A stretch of DNA of 64,000 nucleotides, from assembly GCA_947259095.1 (NCBI GenBank), contig CAMYLA010000004.1:124001-188000 (forward strand). Reading direction: 5' to 3'. A model generated the notes under the pieces. It was not told the origin of the DNA. It did no database searches and saw only the letters and a program-made list of their open reading frames with translations. The translations under genes and the position numbers were made by a program. Source of the stretch: an uncultured Acidimicrobiaceae bacterium (GTDB taxonomy: Bacteria > Actinomycetota > Acidimicrobiia > Acidimicrobiales > SZUA-35). The stretch's first letter is position 1. Every line of letters begins with the position of its first letter. Below, one piece after another: positions 34,324-43,427 of the stretch.

Positions 34324-35310
34324 ATGACAACAGCATTGCGACCGGATGGGCCACCTCCCGAAGAACTGCTGAGTGGCAACCGACGGCGCCAGGCCAGGGA
34401 GTCGTTGGTCCGGTATGCGGTCGGTCTGGCGGCCGTCACCTCGATCCTGATCACGGTCGCCATCGTGGCCTCGCTGGTCTACCGGGCCGCCCAGTTCGTC
34501 TACCATCTGGTCAACCCAAACGAGGTCGACCTGGAGGCTGCGGGGGACGCCCCCATCGGCTTCGGGGCGCTCTGGTCCGACCAGTGGGCCCCCCGGTTCT
34601 TCGAGTTCGACATCAAGACGCTGCTGGTCGGCAGCCTGGTGGTGACGGTGGTGGCCATGGCCCTGGCCGCCCCGCTCGGCCTCGGTGCTGCGGTCTATCT
34701 CTCGGAGTACGCCAATCCCCGGGTCCGCAAGATCCTCAAACCGATTCTCGAGGTGCTGGCCGGGATACCCTCGGTGGTGCTCGGCTTCTTCGCCCTGCGA
34801 TGGATCTCGCCCAATCTGGTGCAGCGGGTCTTCGATGCCGAGGGCCAGAGCCTGCTCGCCGCAGGGCTCGGTGTTGGTCTGCTGACCATCCCGCTGGTCG
34901 CCTCGATCTCCGAGGACGCGATGCGGGCGGTTCCCAATTCGTTGCGGGAGGCGTCTGCCGGCCTCGGGGCGAGACCGAAGACCACCACCCTGGCCGTTGT
35001 CCTCCCCGCCGCGGTGTCGGGCCTGGTTGCGGCCTTCATCGTCGCCACCTCCCGAGCGATCGGGGAAACGATGGTGGTGTTCCTCGCCGCCGGCGCTTCC
35101 GGCAACTCGGCCCAGTTCACCGTCAATCCCCTGGAGCGGGGCTCCACCATGACGGCGGCCATGGCCAGCCAAGCCTCGGGAACCGACGGCACCATCTCCG
35201 AGTTGTCGTTCAACTCGCTGTTCTTCGTCGGCTTCGTGCTGTTTGTCATCACCCTGGGGCTGAACCTCATCGCCGACCGCTACGTCCGAAGAGTCAGGCA
35301 GGCCTACTGA
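34324..35310 (+). CDS. pstC: Phosphate ABC transporter permease PstC
   Basis: A 328-residue integral membrane protein with a first helix near AAVTSILITVAIVASLVYRA and the ABC-permease signature toward the end of the BPD-transp domain (EASAGLGARPKTTTLAVVLP, then SGLVAAFIVATSRAIGETMV). The phrase YANPRVRKILKPILEVLAGI with PSVVLG after it is typical of PstC. It forms the translocation pathway with PstA. The stop overlaps the pstA ATG by 1 nt (TGATG). Translational coupling is therefore expected. Confidence 0.93.
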   Translation: MTTALRPDGPPPEELLSGNRRRQARESLVRYAVGLAAVTSILITVAIVASLVYRAAQFVYHLVNPNEVDLEAAGDAPIGFGALWSDQWAPRFFEFDIKTLLVGSLVVTVVAMALAAPLGLGAAVYLSEYANPRVRKILKPILEVLAGIPSVVLGFFALRWISPNLVQRVFDAEGQSLLAAGLGVGLLTIPLVASISEDAMRAVPNSLREASAGLGARPKTTTLAVVLPAAVSGLVAAFIVATSRAIGETMVVFLAAGASGNSAQFTVNPLERGSTMTAAMASQASGTDGTISELSFNSLFFVGFVLFVITLGLNLIADRYVRRVRQAY

Positions 35311-36275
35311 TGGCGGTCGTCGAACCGATCCTGAACAAGAAGACGGCCCGACGGGTCGAGGCCCAGATCCAGTCCGGCGGGGTCAACCTGTCGAATACGA
35401 TCTTCAAATGGTCACTGCTGGCCTGCTTGCTCTTCTCGCTGCTGGTCATCGGCGTGCTGCTGACCGACGTCATCACCGATGCGTGGTCGGTCCTCACCGG
35501 GCGGCTTGACGTGTTCCTGGCCAATCCGACCAGGACCTCATCCGAGGAGTCCGGTGTGTTCCAGGGGCTCCGGGGCACGTTCTGGATCGGGATCTTCGTG
35601 ATCTTCCTCACCTTCCCGTTGGGTATCGCAGCCGCCATCTACCTGGAGGAGTACGCCGCAGACACTCGGCTGACCCGGCTGATCAACGTCAACATCCGCA
35701 ACCTGGCCGGTGTGCCGTCGGTGGTCTACGGCATCCTCGGCTTCACCATCTTCGTCAGCCTGCTCAACGGCGTGTTCGGCGACTCCGAGGTGTCCCGGGG
35801 CAACACCACGACCGCCGGTGGCCTCACCCTGGCCATCCTGGCCCTGCCGGTGGTGATCATCACCTCAGCCGAGGCGATCCGGGCCGTGCCGGACAGCCTC
35901 CGGGAGGCGGCCTACGGGGTCGGGGCCACAAAATGGGAGGTCATCAAGTCCCACATCCTGCCCTATGCGGCCCCGGGGATCCTCACCGGCACGCTGCTGT
36001 CGTTGGCCAGGGCCTTGGGCGAGGCCGCTCCGTTGATCCTGGTCGGTGCGGTTCAGGGCCGGCTGGGACCGCGAACGGGCTTCTTCGGGCTGGAGCAGCT
36101 CGGCGAGAAGTTCACCGCCATGCCGATCGTCATCACCGACTTCGCCAAGCAGCCGGGGGCGGACTGGCAGCCGGTCACCTCAGCGGCCATCGTGGTGTTG
36201 TTGCTGGTGGTGTTGGGTTTCAATGCGGCGGCGGTGTTGTTGCGGAATAGATTTGAGGCCAAGCGTGAAGGTTAG
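35310..36275 (+). CDS. pstA: Phosphate ABC transporter permease PstA
   Basis: A 321-residue permease starting at the ATG at 35310. Hydrophobic segments include [20 protein letters not shown] and [20 protein letters not shown]; the coupling loop reads [20 protein letters not shown] followed by [10 protein letters not shown], the E-A-A-x3-G motif that docks on PstB. The stretch [18 protein letters not shown] and the [13 protein letters not shown] segment are characteristic of PstA. It is translated together with pstC, and pstB follows after 10 nt. Confidence 0.93.
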   Translation: MAVVEPILNKKTARRVEAQIQSGGVNLSNTIFKWSLLACLLFSLLVIGVLLTDVITDAWSVLTGRLDVFLANPTRTSSEESGVFQGLRGTFWIGIFVIFLTFPLGIAAAIYLEEYAADTRLTRLINVNIRNLAGVPSVVYGILGFTIFVSLLNGVFGDSEVSRGNTTTAGGLTLAILALPVVIITSAEAIRAVPDSLREAAYGVGATKWEVIKSHILPYAAPGILTGTLLSLARALGEAAPLILVGAVQGRLGPRTGFFGLEQLGEKFTAMPIVITDFAKQPGADWQPVTSAAIVVLLLVVLGFNAAAVLLRNRFEAKREG

Positions 36276-36285
36276 GAAGCAGGAC

Positions 36286-37179
36286 ATGACCACCGACTCC
36301 GATGCAAGCGGCCCCGTCCTGGAAGAGGATGACATTTCCGTGGTGACCGAACCGGCGTCCGGGGGCGACATCCCACCCGGAGATGCCGAGCAGGCCCCGG
36401 ACATGGTCATGGAGCTGCGCGACGTCTCGGTCTACTACGGCGACTTCCGGGCCGTTCGCAACGTCGACATGCCCATCTACCTCCGTCACATCACCGCCCT
36501 GATCGGCCCGTCGGGCTGCGGCAAGTCAACCGTGCTCCGCAGCCTGAATCGGATGAACGATCTGATTCCCGGCGCCCGTGTCGAAGGCCTCATCAAGTAT
36601 CTGGGCATCGATCTCTACGGGCCCAAGGTCGATCCGGTCGAGGTCCGGCGCCGCATCGGCATGGTGTTCCAGAAGCCCAATCCATTCCCGAAGTCGATCG
36701 CCGACAACGTGACCTACGGACCCCGGATCGCCGGCATACCCAAGAAGGACTGGCCCGAGCTCCTGGAGACGTCGCTTCGGGCTGCGGCCATCTGGGACGA
36801 GGTCAAGGACCGGCTCGATCATTCCGCCCTCGGCCTCTCCGGCGGACAGCAGCAGCGCCTGTGCATCGCCAGGGCCATCGCCACCAAGCCCGATGTGTTG
36901 CTGATGGACGAGCCCTGCTCGGCCCTGGATCCCATCGCCACCGGCCGTATCGAGGACTTGATGCAGGAGCTGAAGGACGAGTACTCCATCGTGATCGTGA
37001 CCCACAACATGCAGCAGGCGGCCAGGGTCAGCGATCGGTGCGGTTTCTTCACAACCGAGCTGGACTCCGAAAACGATCGCCGAACCGGTGAGCTCGTCGA
37101 GTTCGACGAAACCGAGCGGATCTTCTCCAACCCCGAGGACGAGCGAACCGAGAACTACATCACCGGCCGTTTCGGGTAA
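36286..37179 (+). CDS. pstB: Phosphate ABC transporter ATPase PstB
   Basis: A 297-residue ATPase. The ATG at 36286 is chosen; a GTG at 36265 overlapping pstA is possible. Walker A is [20 protein letters not shown] (about residue 75), signature motif [14 protein letters not shown] (about 184), Walker [15 protein letters not shown] (about 203), and the switch His in [13 protein letters not shown]. The Q-loop reads [13 protein letters not shown], specific for PstB. There is an unusual 35-residue acidic N-terminal extension before the ABC domain. It powers phosphate import. Confidence 0.94.
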   Translation: MTTDSDASGPVLEEDDISVVTEPASGGDIPPGDAEQAPDMVMELRDVSVYYGDFRAVRNVDMPIYLRHITALIGPSGCGKSTVLRSLNRMNDLIPGARVEGLIKYLGIDLYGPKVDPVEVRRRIGMVFQKPNPFPKSIADNVTYGPRIAGIPKKDWPELLETSLRAAAIWDEVKDRLDHSALGLSGGQQQRLCIARAIATKPDVLLMDEPCSALDPIATGRIEDLMQELKDEYSIVIVTHNMQQAARVSDRCGFFTTELDSENDRRTGELVEFDETERIFSNPEDERTENYITGRFG

Positions 37180-37307
37180 CTCGGGCGGTCCTCAACCAAC
37201 CAGGGCGTACCCGACCGGCCGGATCGATCCGGTCCGACCGGCAGCGCCCACCTATGGTCGTCACATCCGGCCCGGCCCCGTCGGGCACCGCAGGAAAGAT
37301 TGGTCCC

Positions 37308-38087
37308 ATGTCCTCCCACCAACCGGAACAGCCCATACCGGAACCGAAACCGGAAACCACCCAGCGCCTGGCCTATCACCGCGAGCTCGAGGAGCTGGCT
37401 TCAGGGGTGCTGCGGCTCGGCGCCATGGCCTGCGAGACGATCCCTCAGGGCACCGAGGTTTTGCTCGCCGGTGACCTGGCCGACGCCCAGGCCGTGATCG
37501 ACGCCGACGACGAGATCGACGCGCTGACCGTCGAGCTCGAGGAGAAGTGCTACGCCATCATCGCCCTCCAGGCCCCGATGGCCGGCGAATTGCGGCGCCT
37601 CATCGCCATCTCCAAGCTGGTGGCCGAGATCGAACGGTCGGCCGACCTGATGGTCAACATCTGCAAGGCCAGCCGCAGGATGTACGGGGCCGAGCTGACC
37701 CCACGAATCCGGGGCGTGTTGGCTTCGATGAGCAGGGAGGCCAACAAGCTGCTGCGCCTATCTCTTGACGCCTTCGCCGACGAGAACGTGTCCCTGGCTG
37801 CGGCGCTGGGAGACATCGACGACAAGCTCGACCAGCTGAACCGCGACATCGTCGAGGAGATCTTCGAGGCCCATGCCGCCGAATCGATCGACCTTGCGGC
37901 CGCGGTCCAGCTGGCCCTCATTGCCCGATACTACGAACGGATCGGCGACCATGCGGTGAACATCGGCGAGCGGGTCACCTACATGGTCACCGGCTGGTTG
38001 CCAGAACACGATGGCCTGCTGCGGGTCCAGAACCGGGCCGGCACCGGGAACGCCCCAGCCACCGCCTCCGACGAAACCTCGTCATGA
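37308..38087 (+). CDS. phoU: Phosphate transport system regulator PhoU
   Basis: A 259-residue all-helical protein with two PhoU repeats. Each repeat has the metal-binding E-x3-D-x2-N/H pattern: KLVAEIERSADLMVNICKAS in the first and ALIARYYERIGDHAVNIGER in the second. Start at the ATG at 37308 after AGGAAAG. PhoU signals phosphate status from PstB to the sensor kinase and represses the Pho response. The 128 nt between pstB and phoU holds no gene and no PHO box; a separate promoter is possible. Confidence 0.92.
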   Translation: MSSHQPEQPIPEPKPETTQRLAYHRELEELASGVLRLGAMACETIPQGTEVLLAGDLADAQAVIDADDEIDALTVELEEKCYAIIALQAPMAGELRRLIAISKLVAEIERSADLMVNICKASRRMYGAELTPRIRGVLASMSREANKLLRLSLDAFADENVSLAAALGDIDDKLDQLNRDIVEEIFEAHAAESIDLAAAVQLALIARYYERIGDHAVNIGERVTYMVTGWLPEHDGLLRVQNRAGTGNAPATASDETSS

Positions 38088-38100
38088 CGACCTGCAGCTG

Positions 38101-39441
38101 ATGATCGTCGCTGCCATCGCCATCGCCATCGCCGTCGCCGTCGGCGTTGTTCTGGCCGCAGCCATCGGCTATCGGCTGGGGATGGTCCGCGCCACCGGCA
38201 TCGTGTCCCAGCCGCCGACCCCCGAGCGGCCGCACGTACCGGAAGCCGAGCATGAGGTCCGAGCCGATGCCGAGGATCTCTCCCGTCTGGACATCGAGCG
38301 GGCCCTGGCCGACCTGCGGCTCGGGGTCGTGGTGGCCAATGGCGAGGCCGAGGTCGAGTATCGCAACAATCAGGCGCTGCGCTACGCCACCGGTCGTCAC
38401 GGCGACGCCCTGGTGGAGGCTGCGCTCCAGCGGGTGATCGATGGGGCCCTGGTCGGCCTTTCGCTCGAGGAGAGCGTGGAGGTCTACGGGCCACCGGCCC
38501 GCTCGCTCCTGGTCCAGGCGTCGCCGACCTACGATCAGGGTTCGATCAGCGGGGCGGTCGGCGTCATCGACGACGTGTCCGAGGTTCGCCACATCGATCG
38601 GGTCAAGAGCGACTTCGTGGCCAACGTGAGCCATGAGCTGCGGACGCCGGTCGGCGCCATCAGCGTCCTGGCCGAGACCATCGCCGAGGCCGAGGAACCG
38701 GAGGTGATCGCCAGGCTGGCCCACCGCATGCAGCGGGAGGCCAGTCGCCTCGGTGCCACCATCGACGATCTGCTGGCGTTGTCCCGGTTGGAGTCGGGCC
38801 CGGTTGTGGAACCGGAGACCATCGACCTGGTCTCGGTCGCAACCATGGCCATCGAGCGGACCACCGAGGCCGCCCAGCAGCGTGGCGTGCTGATCGAGCT
38901 GCACAACGACGCCGGGAGGTCGGTCCTGATCGACGGTGATCAGGGCCAGCTGGTGGCGGCGGTGGCCAACCTGATCGACAATGCGGTCAAGTACTCCGAT
39001 GCCGGGCAGCTGGTGACCGTCGGCGTCGGCGTCGGTCCCGGCCGAGACGACGCCGGATCCGTCGGCTCTGCTGATGACCTCCCAGGCGGTGGTCCCGACA
39101 CCTCCGATCCGGACGATGGCGCTACGGCGGCGGCCGTGGCCGAGCTGGCGGTCGTCGACACCGGGATCGGCATCCCCGAACGGGATCTGGACCGGATCTT
39201 CGAGCGGTTCTACAGGGTCGACTCGGCCCGCCGTCGAGACACCGGGGGCATCGGCCTCGGTCTCTCGATCGTCCGACATGCACTGATCAACCATGGCGCC
39301 ACGATCCGGGTGTGCTCCACCGAGGGCCAGGGCTCGACCTTCAGCATCCACCTCCCGCTCTCGGCGGCCCAGCAACTCATCGCCGGCGAGGACACGGTCC
39401 GCTATGGTCCGGCCGAGGAGACTGGACCATGGAAGATCTGA
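38101..39441 (+). CDS. Phosphate-type sensor histidine kinase (PhoR/SenX3-like)
   Basis: A 446-residue kinase starting at the ATG at 38101. One N-terminal membrane helix (MIVAAIAIAIAVAVGVVLAA) is followed by a PAS-like domain (about 55-165) rather than a large periplasmic sensor, as in SenX3. The HisKA box reads NVSHELRTPVGAISVLAETI (His about 177); the ATPase has NLIDNAVKYSD, VVDTGIGIPERDLDRIFERF and GGIGLGLSIVRH. About 35 residues of low-complexity sequence split the N-box from the G1 box. With PhoU and Pst it should sense phosphate indirectly. It overlaps the regulator gene by 13 nt. Confidence 0.9.
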   Translation: MIVAAIAIAIAVAVGVVLAAAIGYRLGMVRATGIVSQPPTPERPHVPEAEHEVRADAEDLSRLDIERALADLRLGVVVANGEAEVEYRNNQALRYATGRHGDALVEAALQRVIDGALVGLSLEESVEVYGPPARSLLVQASPTYDQGSISGAVGVIDDVSEVRHIDRVKSDFVANVSHELRTPVGAISVLAETIAEAEEPEVIARLAHRMQREASRLGATIDDLLALSRLESGPVVEPETIDLVSVATMAIERTTEAAQQRGVLIELHNDAGRSVLIDGDQGQLVAAVANLIDNAVKYSDAGQLVTVGVGVGPGRDDAGSVGSADDLPGGGPDTSDPDDGATAAAVAELAVVDTGIGIPERDLDRIFERFYRVDSARRRDTGGIGLGLSIVRHALINHGATIRVCSTEGQGSTFSIHLPLSAAQQLIAGEDTVRYGPAEETGPWKI

Positions 39442-40238
39442 CCGTACTGGTGGTTGAGGACGAAGAGGCGTTCATCGACGCCCTCACCATCGGGCTGCCC
39501 CGGGAGGGTTTCAAGATCGAGGTGGCCAGGGACGGCGCCGAGGCTCTCGCCATGTTCGACACCGTGGCCCCCGACCTGGTGCTGCTCGACATGATGCTGC
39601 CCCGGGTGTCCGGCCTCGACGTCTGCCGTGAGCTCCGGACCCGCTCCGACGTCCCGATCATCATGGTGACCGCCAGATCGGCCGAGGTCGACACGGTGGT
39701 GGCGCTGGAGATCGGCGCCGACGACTATGTGACGAAGCCGTACCGGATCCGGGAGCTGGTGGCCAGGATGCGGGCCGTGACCCGACGGCTGAACGTCGGT
39801 GGGGCCGCCGCCACCGACGGTGGCCATCAGGATCCATCCCACCGAGCGAACCCATCGACCGGACCTCATCCATCGAAGGCCGCCGGTACCCCGACGACGT
39901 CGACGCCCGACCCCACCGACGATGGGGAGACCACGGTCGCCGTCGGCGAGGTCTGGATCGACCCGTCCCGCCACGAGGTCGGTGTCCGGGGCGCCACCGT
40001 CGATCTCCCGCTCAAGGAATTCAGTCTGCTCCACTACCTGATGGCAAATGCCGGGCGGGTTCTGACCAGGGAGATGCTGATCGACCGGGTCTGGGGCTCG
40101 GACTACGTCGGCGACACCAAGACCCTCGACGTCCACATCAAACGACTCCGGTCCAAGATCGAGCCGGACCCGTCTGAGCCGGTCAATATCGTGACCATTC
40201 GGGGCCTCGGGTACAAATACCAGTCCAACGACGGCTGA
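39429..40238 (+). CDS. OmpR-family response regulator (PhoP/RegX3-like)
   Basis: A 269-residue regulator starting at the ATG at 39429 inside the 3' end of the kinase gene. The receiver domain has VVEDEEAFIDAL (acidic pair), LVLLDMMLPRVSG (phospho-Asp about 54), MVTARS and YVTKPYRIREL (Lys). The C-terminal winged helix contains LPLKEFSLLHYLMANAGRVL and TREMLIDRVWGSDYVGDTKT. An extra linker of about 50 residues rich in Pro/Thr/His joins the two domains, longer than in RegX3. It is the probable binder of the PHO box upstream of pstS. Confidence 0.9.
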   Translation: MEDLTVLVVEDEEAFIDALTIGLPREGFKIEVARDGAEALAMFDTVAPDLVLLDMMLPRVSGLDVCRELRTRSDVPIIMVTARSAEVDTVVALEIGADDYVTKPYRIRELVARMRAVTRRLNVGGAAATDGGHQDPSHRANPSTGPHPSKAAGTPTTSTPDPTDDGETTVAVGEVWIDPSRHEVGVRGATVDLPLKEFSLLHYLMANAGRVLTREMLIDRVWGSDYVGDTKTLDVHIKRLRSKIEPDPSEPVNIVTIRGLGYKYQSNDG

Positions 40239-40291
40239 TTTCGCGTCGTGGCCGTGTCCGGGGTCACCTTCGAGCCCTAACATCGGGGGTA

Positions 40292-42058
40292 GTGAACCGC
40301 CCGATGCAGCCCGGGACCGGGCCAGGTGCCTTCAGGGCGTCTCGTCGCGACCTCGGGGCGGAGGCGTTCAGCGTCTCCCCGTTCAACCGGCTGGCCAGAA
40401 CCCACGCCTTTTCGGTGGCCGGCGACACACTGCTGGCCATCGCCCTGGCGGACTCGCTCTTCTTCGACGTCGACCCCAACGATGCCCGCTGGAAGGTGGG
40501 CGCCTACCTGTTGCTGACGATCGCCCCGTTCGCCATCGTGGCCCCGTTCCTCGGCCCGGTGATGGACCGCATCAGTGGCGGGCACCGATACATGATCATC
40601 GGCACTGCGCTGGTCAGGGCCATGCTGATGGCGGCCCTGGTGGTCTACGTTCAGGATTGGCCGCTGTTCCCCCTGGCGTTCGCCATGCTCGTGATGGGCA
40701 AGACCTACGCCGTCGCCAAGAGTGCGGTGGTGCCGACCACGGTCGACAGCGAGGACGCACTGGTCAAGTCCAACTCCCGGCTGTCGATCCTCTCCGCGCT
40801 GTCGGGGGCGGCCGCAGGCGTACCCGGCGTGCTGCTACTCCGATTTGGTGGCGCACCGTGGGTGCTGGCCCTCGGCGTCGTGGCATTCCTGGTGGCGGCG
40901 GTGCTGGCTTTTGCCATCCCGGCCACCAGGGTCGCCCCCGAGCGGGCCGAGGAGGCGGAACTGGCCGAGCTGAAGGGGCCCGGCATCCTGGTGGCCTCCA
41001 GCGCCATGGGCTACCTCCGGGGAGCCGTCGGCTTCGTGACGATGTTGCTGGCCTTCGACCTGCGGGGCGGCATCGACCCCGGCCCGACGAGCGCCGGGGT
41101 GGAGATCGGTCACCGGGTCCGCCAGTCGCTCGGTCTCGAGCGCCTCGACCTCACCACGGGCGGCGCGCCGCCGTGGCATTTCGGTGTGGCCCTGATCGGC
41201 GTGGGTCTCGGGGGCCTGATCGGATCGGCGTCGGTGCCGAAGCTGCGGTCGCGGATCAAGGAGGAGCGGATCCTGGCCTATGCGCTCCTGGCCCTGACGG
41301 CCTTGGCGGTGTTGGCCGCCGTCTCCACCGGGCTGGCCGGGGCGTTCATCATGAGCTTCGCCATCGCCTTGGCGGCCCAGGGTGGCAAGCAGGCGTTCGA
41401 TGCCATCGTCCAGCGCGACGCCCCGAGAGCCAACCTCGGTCGCACCTTCAGCCGCTACGAGAGCCGATTCCAGCTGGTGTGGGTTCTGGGTGCGCTGTTG
41501 CCGGTGGTGATCCCCCTGCCGGCCCGGGTCGGCTACTTCCTGGTCGGCGGTTCTGCCGCCTTTGTGGCCGCCACCTACTGGTTCGGTCGTACGCCGAATC
41601 CAGCCGCCATCGTGTCAGACGGGATCCTCCACGATGGGCTCGATCGGCTGGCAAACGCCGCCCCGACGTCGATCAGCCGCCGGCTGCCGAGTCGGGCGTC
41701 CGGCGGGCGGACGGCCTCCGGCGGGCCCGCACAGGACGTCCCACCACCGAGCCACCGCACCGACGATGAACGCAGGTCTGGGCCCGTCGGCGACGACAAG
41801 CCGACTCGTGATCAGACCACACTGCTGCCGATCAACAAGGTTCCGAACGGCCCGGACCCGACAACGGTGATGCGCGACGAGGACATGTTCGGATCCCGGG
41901 GCCTGCCCGAACCGATGTTGTTCGATCCCGACGTCACGGTCATCTTTCCCGGCACCCCGGGCCCGCCACCGCCATCGTCCGGCGATGAGGATGGCGACGA
42001 CGATCCGATCAAGCGGCCACCGGCCGAGCCGGACTCCTGGCCCAGCCGTCGGCCGTAG
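40292..42058 (+). CDS. Major facilitator superfamily transporter with long C-terminal tail
   Basis: A 588-residue protein with a GTG start. Residues about 35-430 have around twelve hydrophobic segments, for example VGAYLLLTIAPFAIVAPFLG, VLALGVVAFLVAAVLAFAIP and ILAYALLALTALAVLAAVST. The motif FLGPVMDRISGGHRYMIIG resembles the MFS loop 2-3 signature. The last 150 residues are hydrophilic, Pro/Ser/Asp-rich and probably cytoplasmic. The substrate is not predictable. It converges on the next MFS gene and the two coding regions overlap by 50 nt at their 3' ends. Confidence 0.75.
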   Translation: MNRPMQPGTGPGAFRASRRDLGAEAFSVSPFNRLARTHAFSVAGDTLLAIALADSLFFDVDPNDARWKVGAYLLLTIAPFAIVAPFLGPVMDRISGGHRYMIIGTALVRAMLMAALVVYVQDWPLFPLAFAMLVMGKTYAVAKSAVVPTTVDSEDALVKSNSRLSILSALSGAAAGVPGVLLLRFGGAPWVLALGVVAFLVAAVLAFAIPATRVAPERAEEAELAELKGPGILVASSAMGYLRGAVGFVTMLLAFDLRGGIDPGPTSAGVEIGHRVRQSLGLERLDLTTGGAPPWHFGVALIGVGLGGLIGSASVPKLRSRIKEERILAYALLALTALAVLAAVSTGLAGAFIMSFAIALAAQGGKQAFDAIVQRDAPRANLGRTFSRYESRFQLVWVLGALLPVVIPLPARVGYFLVGGSAAFVAATYWFGRTPNPAAIVSDGILHDGLDRLANAAPTSISRRLPSRASGGRTASGGPAQDVPPPSHRTDDERRSGPVGDDKPTRDQTTLLPINKVPNGPDPTTVMRDEDMFGSRGLPEPMLFDPDVTVIFPGTPGPPPPSSGDEDGDDDPIKRPPAEPDSWPSRRP

Positions 42059-43385
42059 CGAGCAGCAACGCCGCTGCGGCCACTGCGGCGCTGGTCCCGG
42101 TGGTCAGCCGGTGGGCGGCGAAGAAGTCCCGTCCCTGGCTGAAGAAGTCGAACAGGGCCGCCGAGGCCGAGACGCCGAGCACGATGCCCGTGGTCCTGGT
42201 CAGCAGCGACAGGCCACCGCCGATGCCCTGTTTGTCGGGTGGTAGCGCCGACATGACCATGGCCATGTTCGGCACCCCGAACAGGCCGAGGCCGGCGCCG
42301 GTGACCGCCATGGCCGCCGCCACCGCCACCACGCCGGTCGATGACGAGCTCGAGGCCAGCCACGTCAGGCCGACGGTCTCCAGTGTCAGGCCGGCCGCGA
42401 TGGGCACCCGATTCCCGGAGCGATCGGTCCACCGGCCGGCCAATGGGGCGGCGAGGCCCATGGCGATCGGTGAGGCGGCAAGCACCAGCCCGCCAACCAC
42501 CGGCGGATGGCCGAGTTCGGTGACCACCAGGGTCGGAACCAGCAGCCAGGCCACGAACATCGACCCGTTGGCCAACACGCTCAACAGGTTGGCGGTGGCG
42601 AACCGCCGATCGGCCAGCAGCGCCGGGTTGATGATCGGGGCCGGGTGGTGCCTCGACCGCGCCACGTAGAGCACCCCGACCGCCACGGTCACACCGACAC
42701 AGCTCCACAGCGCCGGCGACGCAGGCCCGAAACGGCGACCGGAGTTGAGGGCCAGCAGGACGGTGGTCAGCCCGAGGGTCACCAGGGCTGCCCCGGCCAC
42801 ATCGGCGCCGCGCCTGGCCGATTGGGGGGCCGGGTCGATCGACCGGGCCAGCGCCAGCAGAAGCAGGCACAGCGGAATCCGGAACCAGAACACCGCCGGC
42901 CATCCCCAGAGCACCACCAGTGACCCGCCGACCAGTGGCCCGACGGCCGCGCCGACGCCCGTTGCGGCCTGAAAAACCCCGACGCCCCGGCCCCTCGCAC
43001 CTTCCCCGACCGCCAGGGCGGCCATGGCCGGGGCGGCGGCCATCACCAGCGCGGTGGCGACCCCCTGCCCGACCCTGGCGGCAAGAAACCAGCCGAAGCT
43101 GGTTGCCAGGGCGCAGGCCGCCAGCGCCACCACCGACGCCGCGGCCCCGATGCGCAGCACGGTCCGGTGGCCGATCGTGTCTCCCAACTGCCCGGCGGCC
43201 AGAAGGAGGCCGCCGTAGGAGAGCACATAGCTGACCACGACCCACTGGAGGTCCTCGATGGTGATGCCAAGCCCATCGACCAGATCGGGGAAGGCGACGT
43301 TGAGGGCGGTGTCGAGCGAACCGAACCCTCCGGCCGCAGCGGCCAGCAGCAACCGCCGATCGAACCGGCCCGGACCATCGGTCAC
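42009..43385 (-). CDS. MFS drug/solute transporter (DHA2-like)
   Basis: A 458-residue transporter with roughly fourteen hydrophobic segments. VSYVLSYGGLLLAAGQLGDT followed by IGHRTVLRIG is the MFS motif A region of EmrB/QacA-type proteins, and VFQAATGVGAAVGPLVGGSL is motif C (G-x8-G-x3-G-P-x2-G-G), typical of drug antiporters. The middle AGRWTDRSGNR loop repeats motif A. Probably a proton-driven exporter. Its 3' end lies 50 nt within the convergent MFS gene; both frames look fully coding. Confidence 0.82.
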   Translation of the reverse strand: MTDGPGRFDRRLLLAAAAGGFGSLDTALNVAFPDLVDGLGITIEDLQWVVVSYVLSYGGLLLAAGQLGDTIGHRTVLRIGAAASVVALAACALATSFGWFLAARVGQGVATALVMAAAPAMAALAVGEGARGRGVGVFQAATGVGAAVGPLVGGSLVVLWGWPAVFWFRIPLCLLLLALARSIDPAPQSARRGADVAGAALVTLGLTTVLLALNSGRRFGPASPALWSCVGVTVAVGVLYVARSRHHPAPIINPALLADRRFATANLLSVLANGSMFVAWLLVPTLVVTELGHPPVVGGLVLAASPIAMGLAAPLAGRWTDRSGNRVPIAAGLTLETVGLTWLASSSSSTGVVAVAAAMAVTGAGLGLFGVPNMAMVMSALPPDKQGIGGGLSLLTRTTGIVLGVSASAALFDFFSQGRDFFAAHRLTTGTSAAVAAAALLLATADGWARSPARPVAA

Positions 43386-43427
43386 GGGCTCGGTCGCAGT
43401 CCGGCCGCCTCGGCGGGGATCGGGAAC

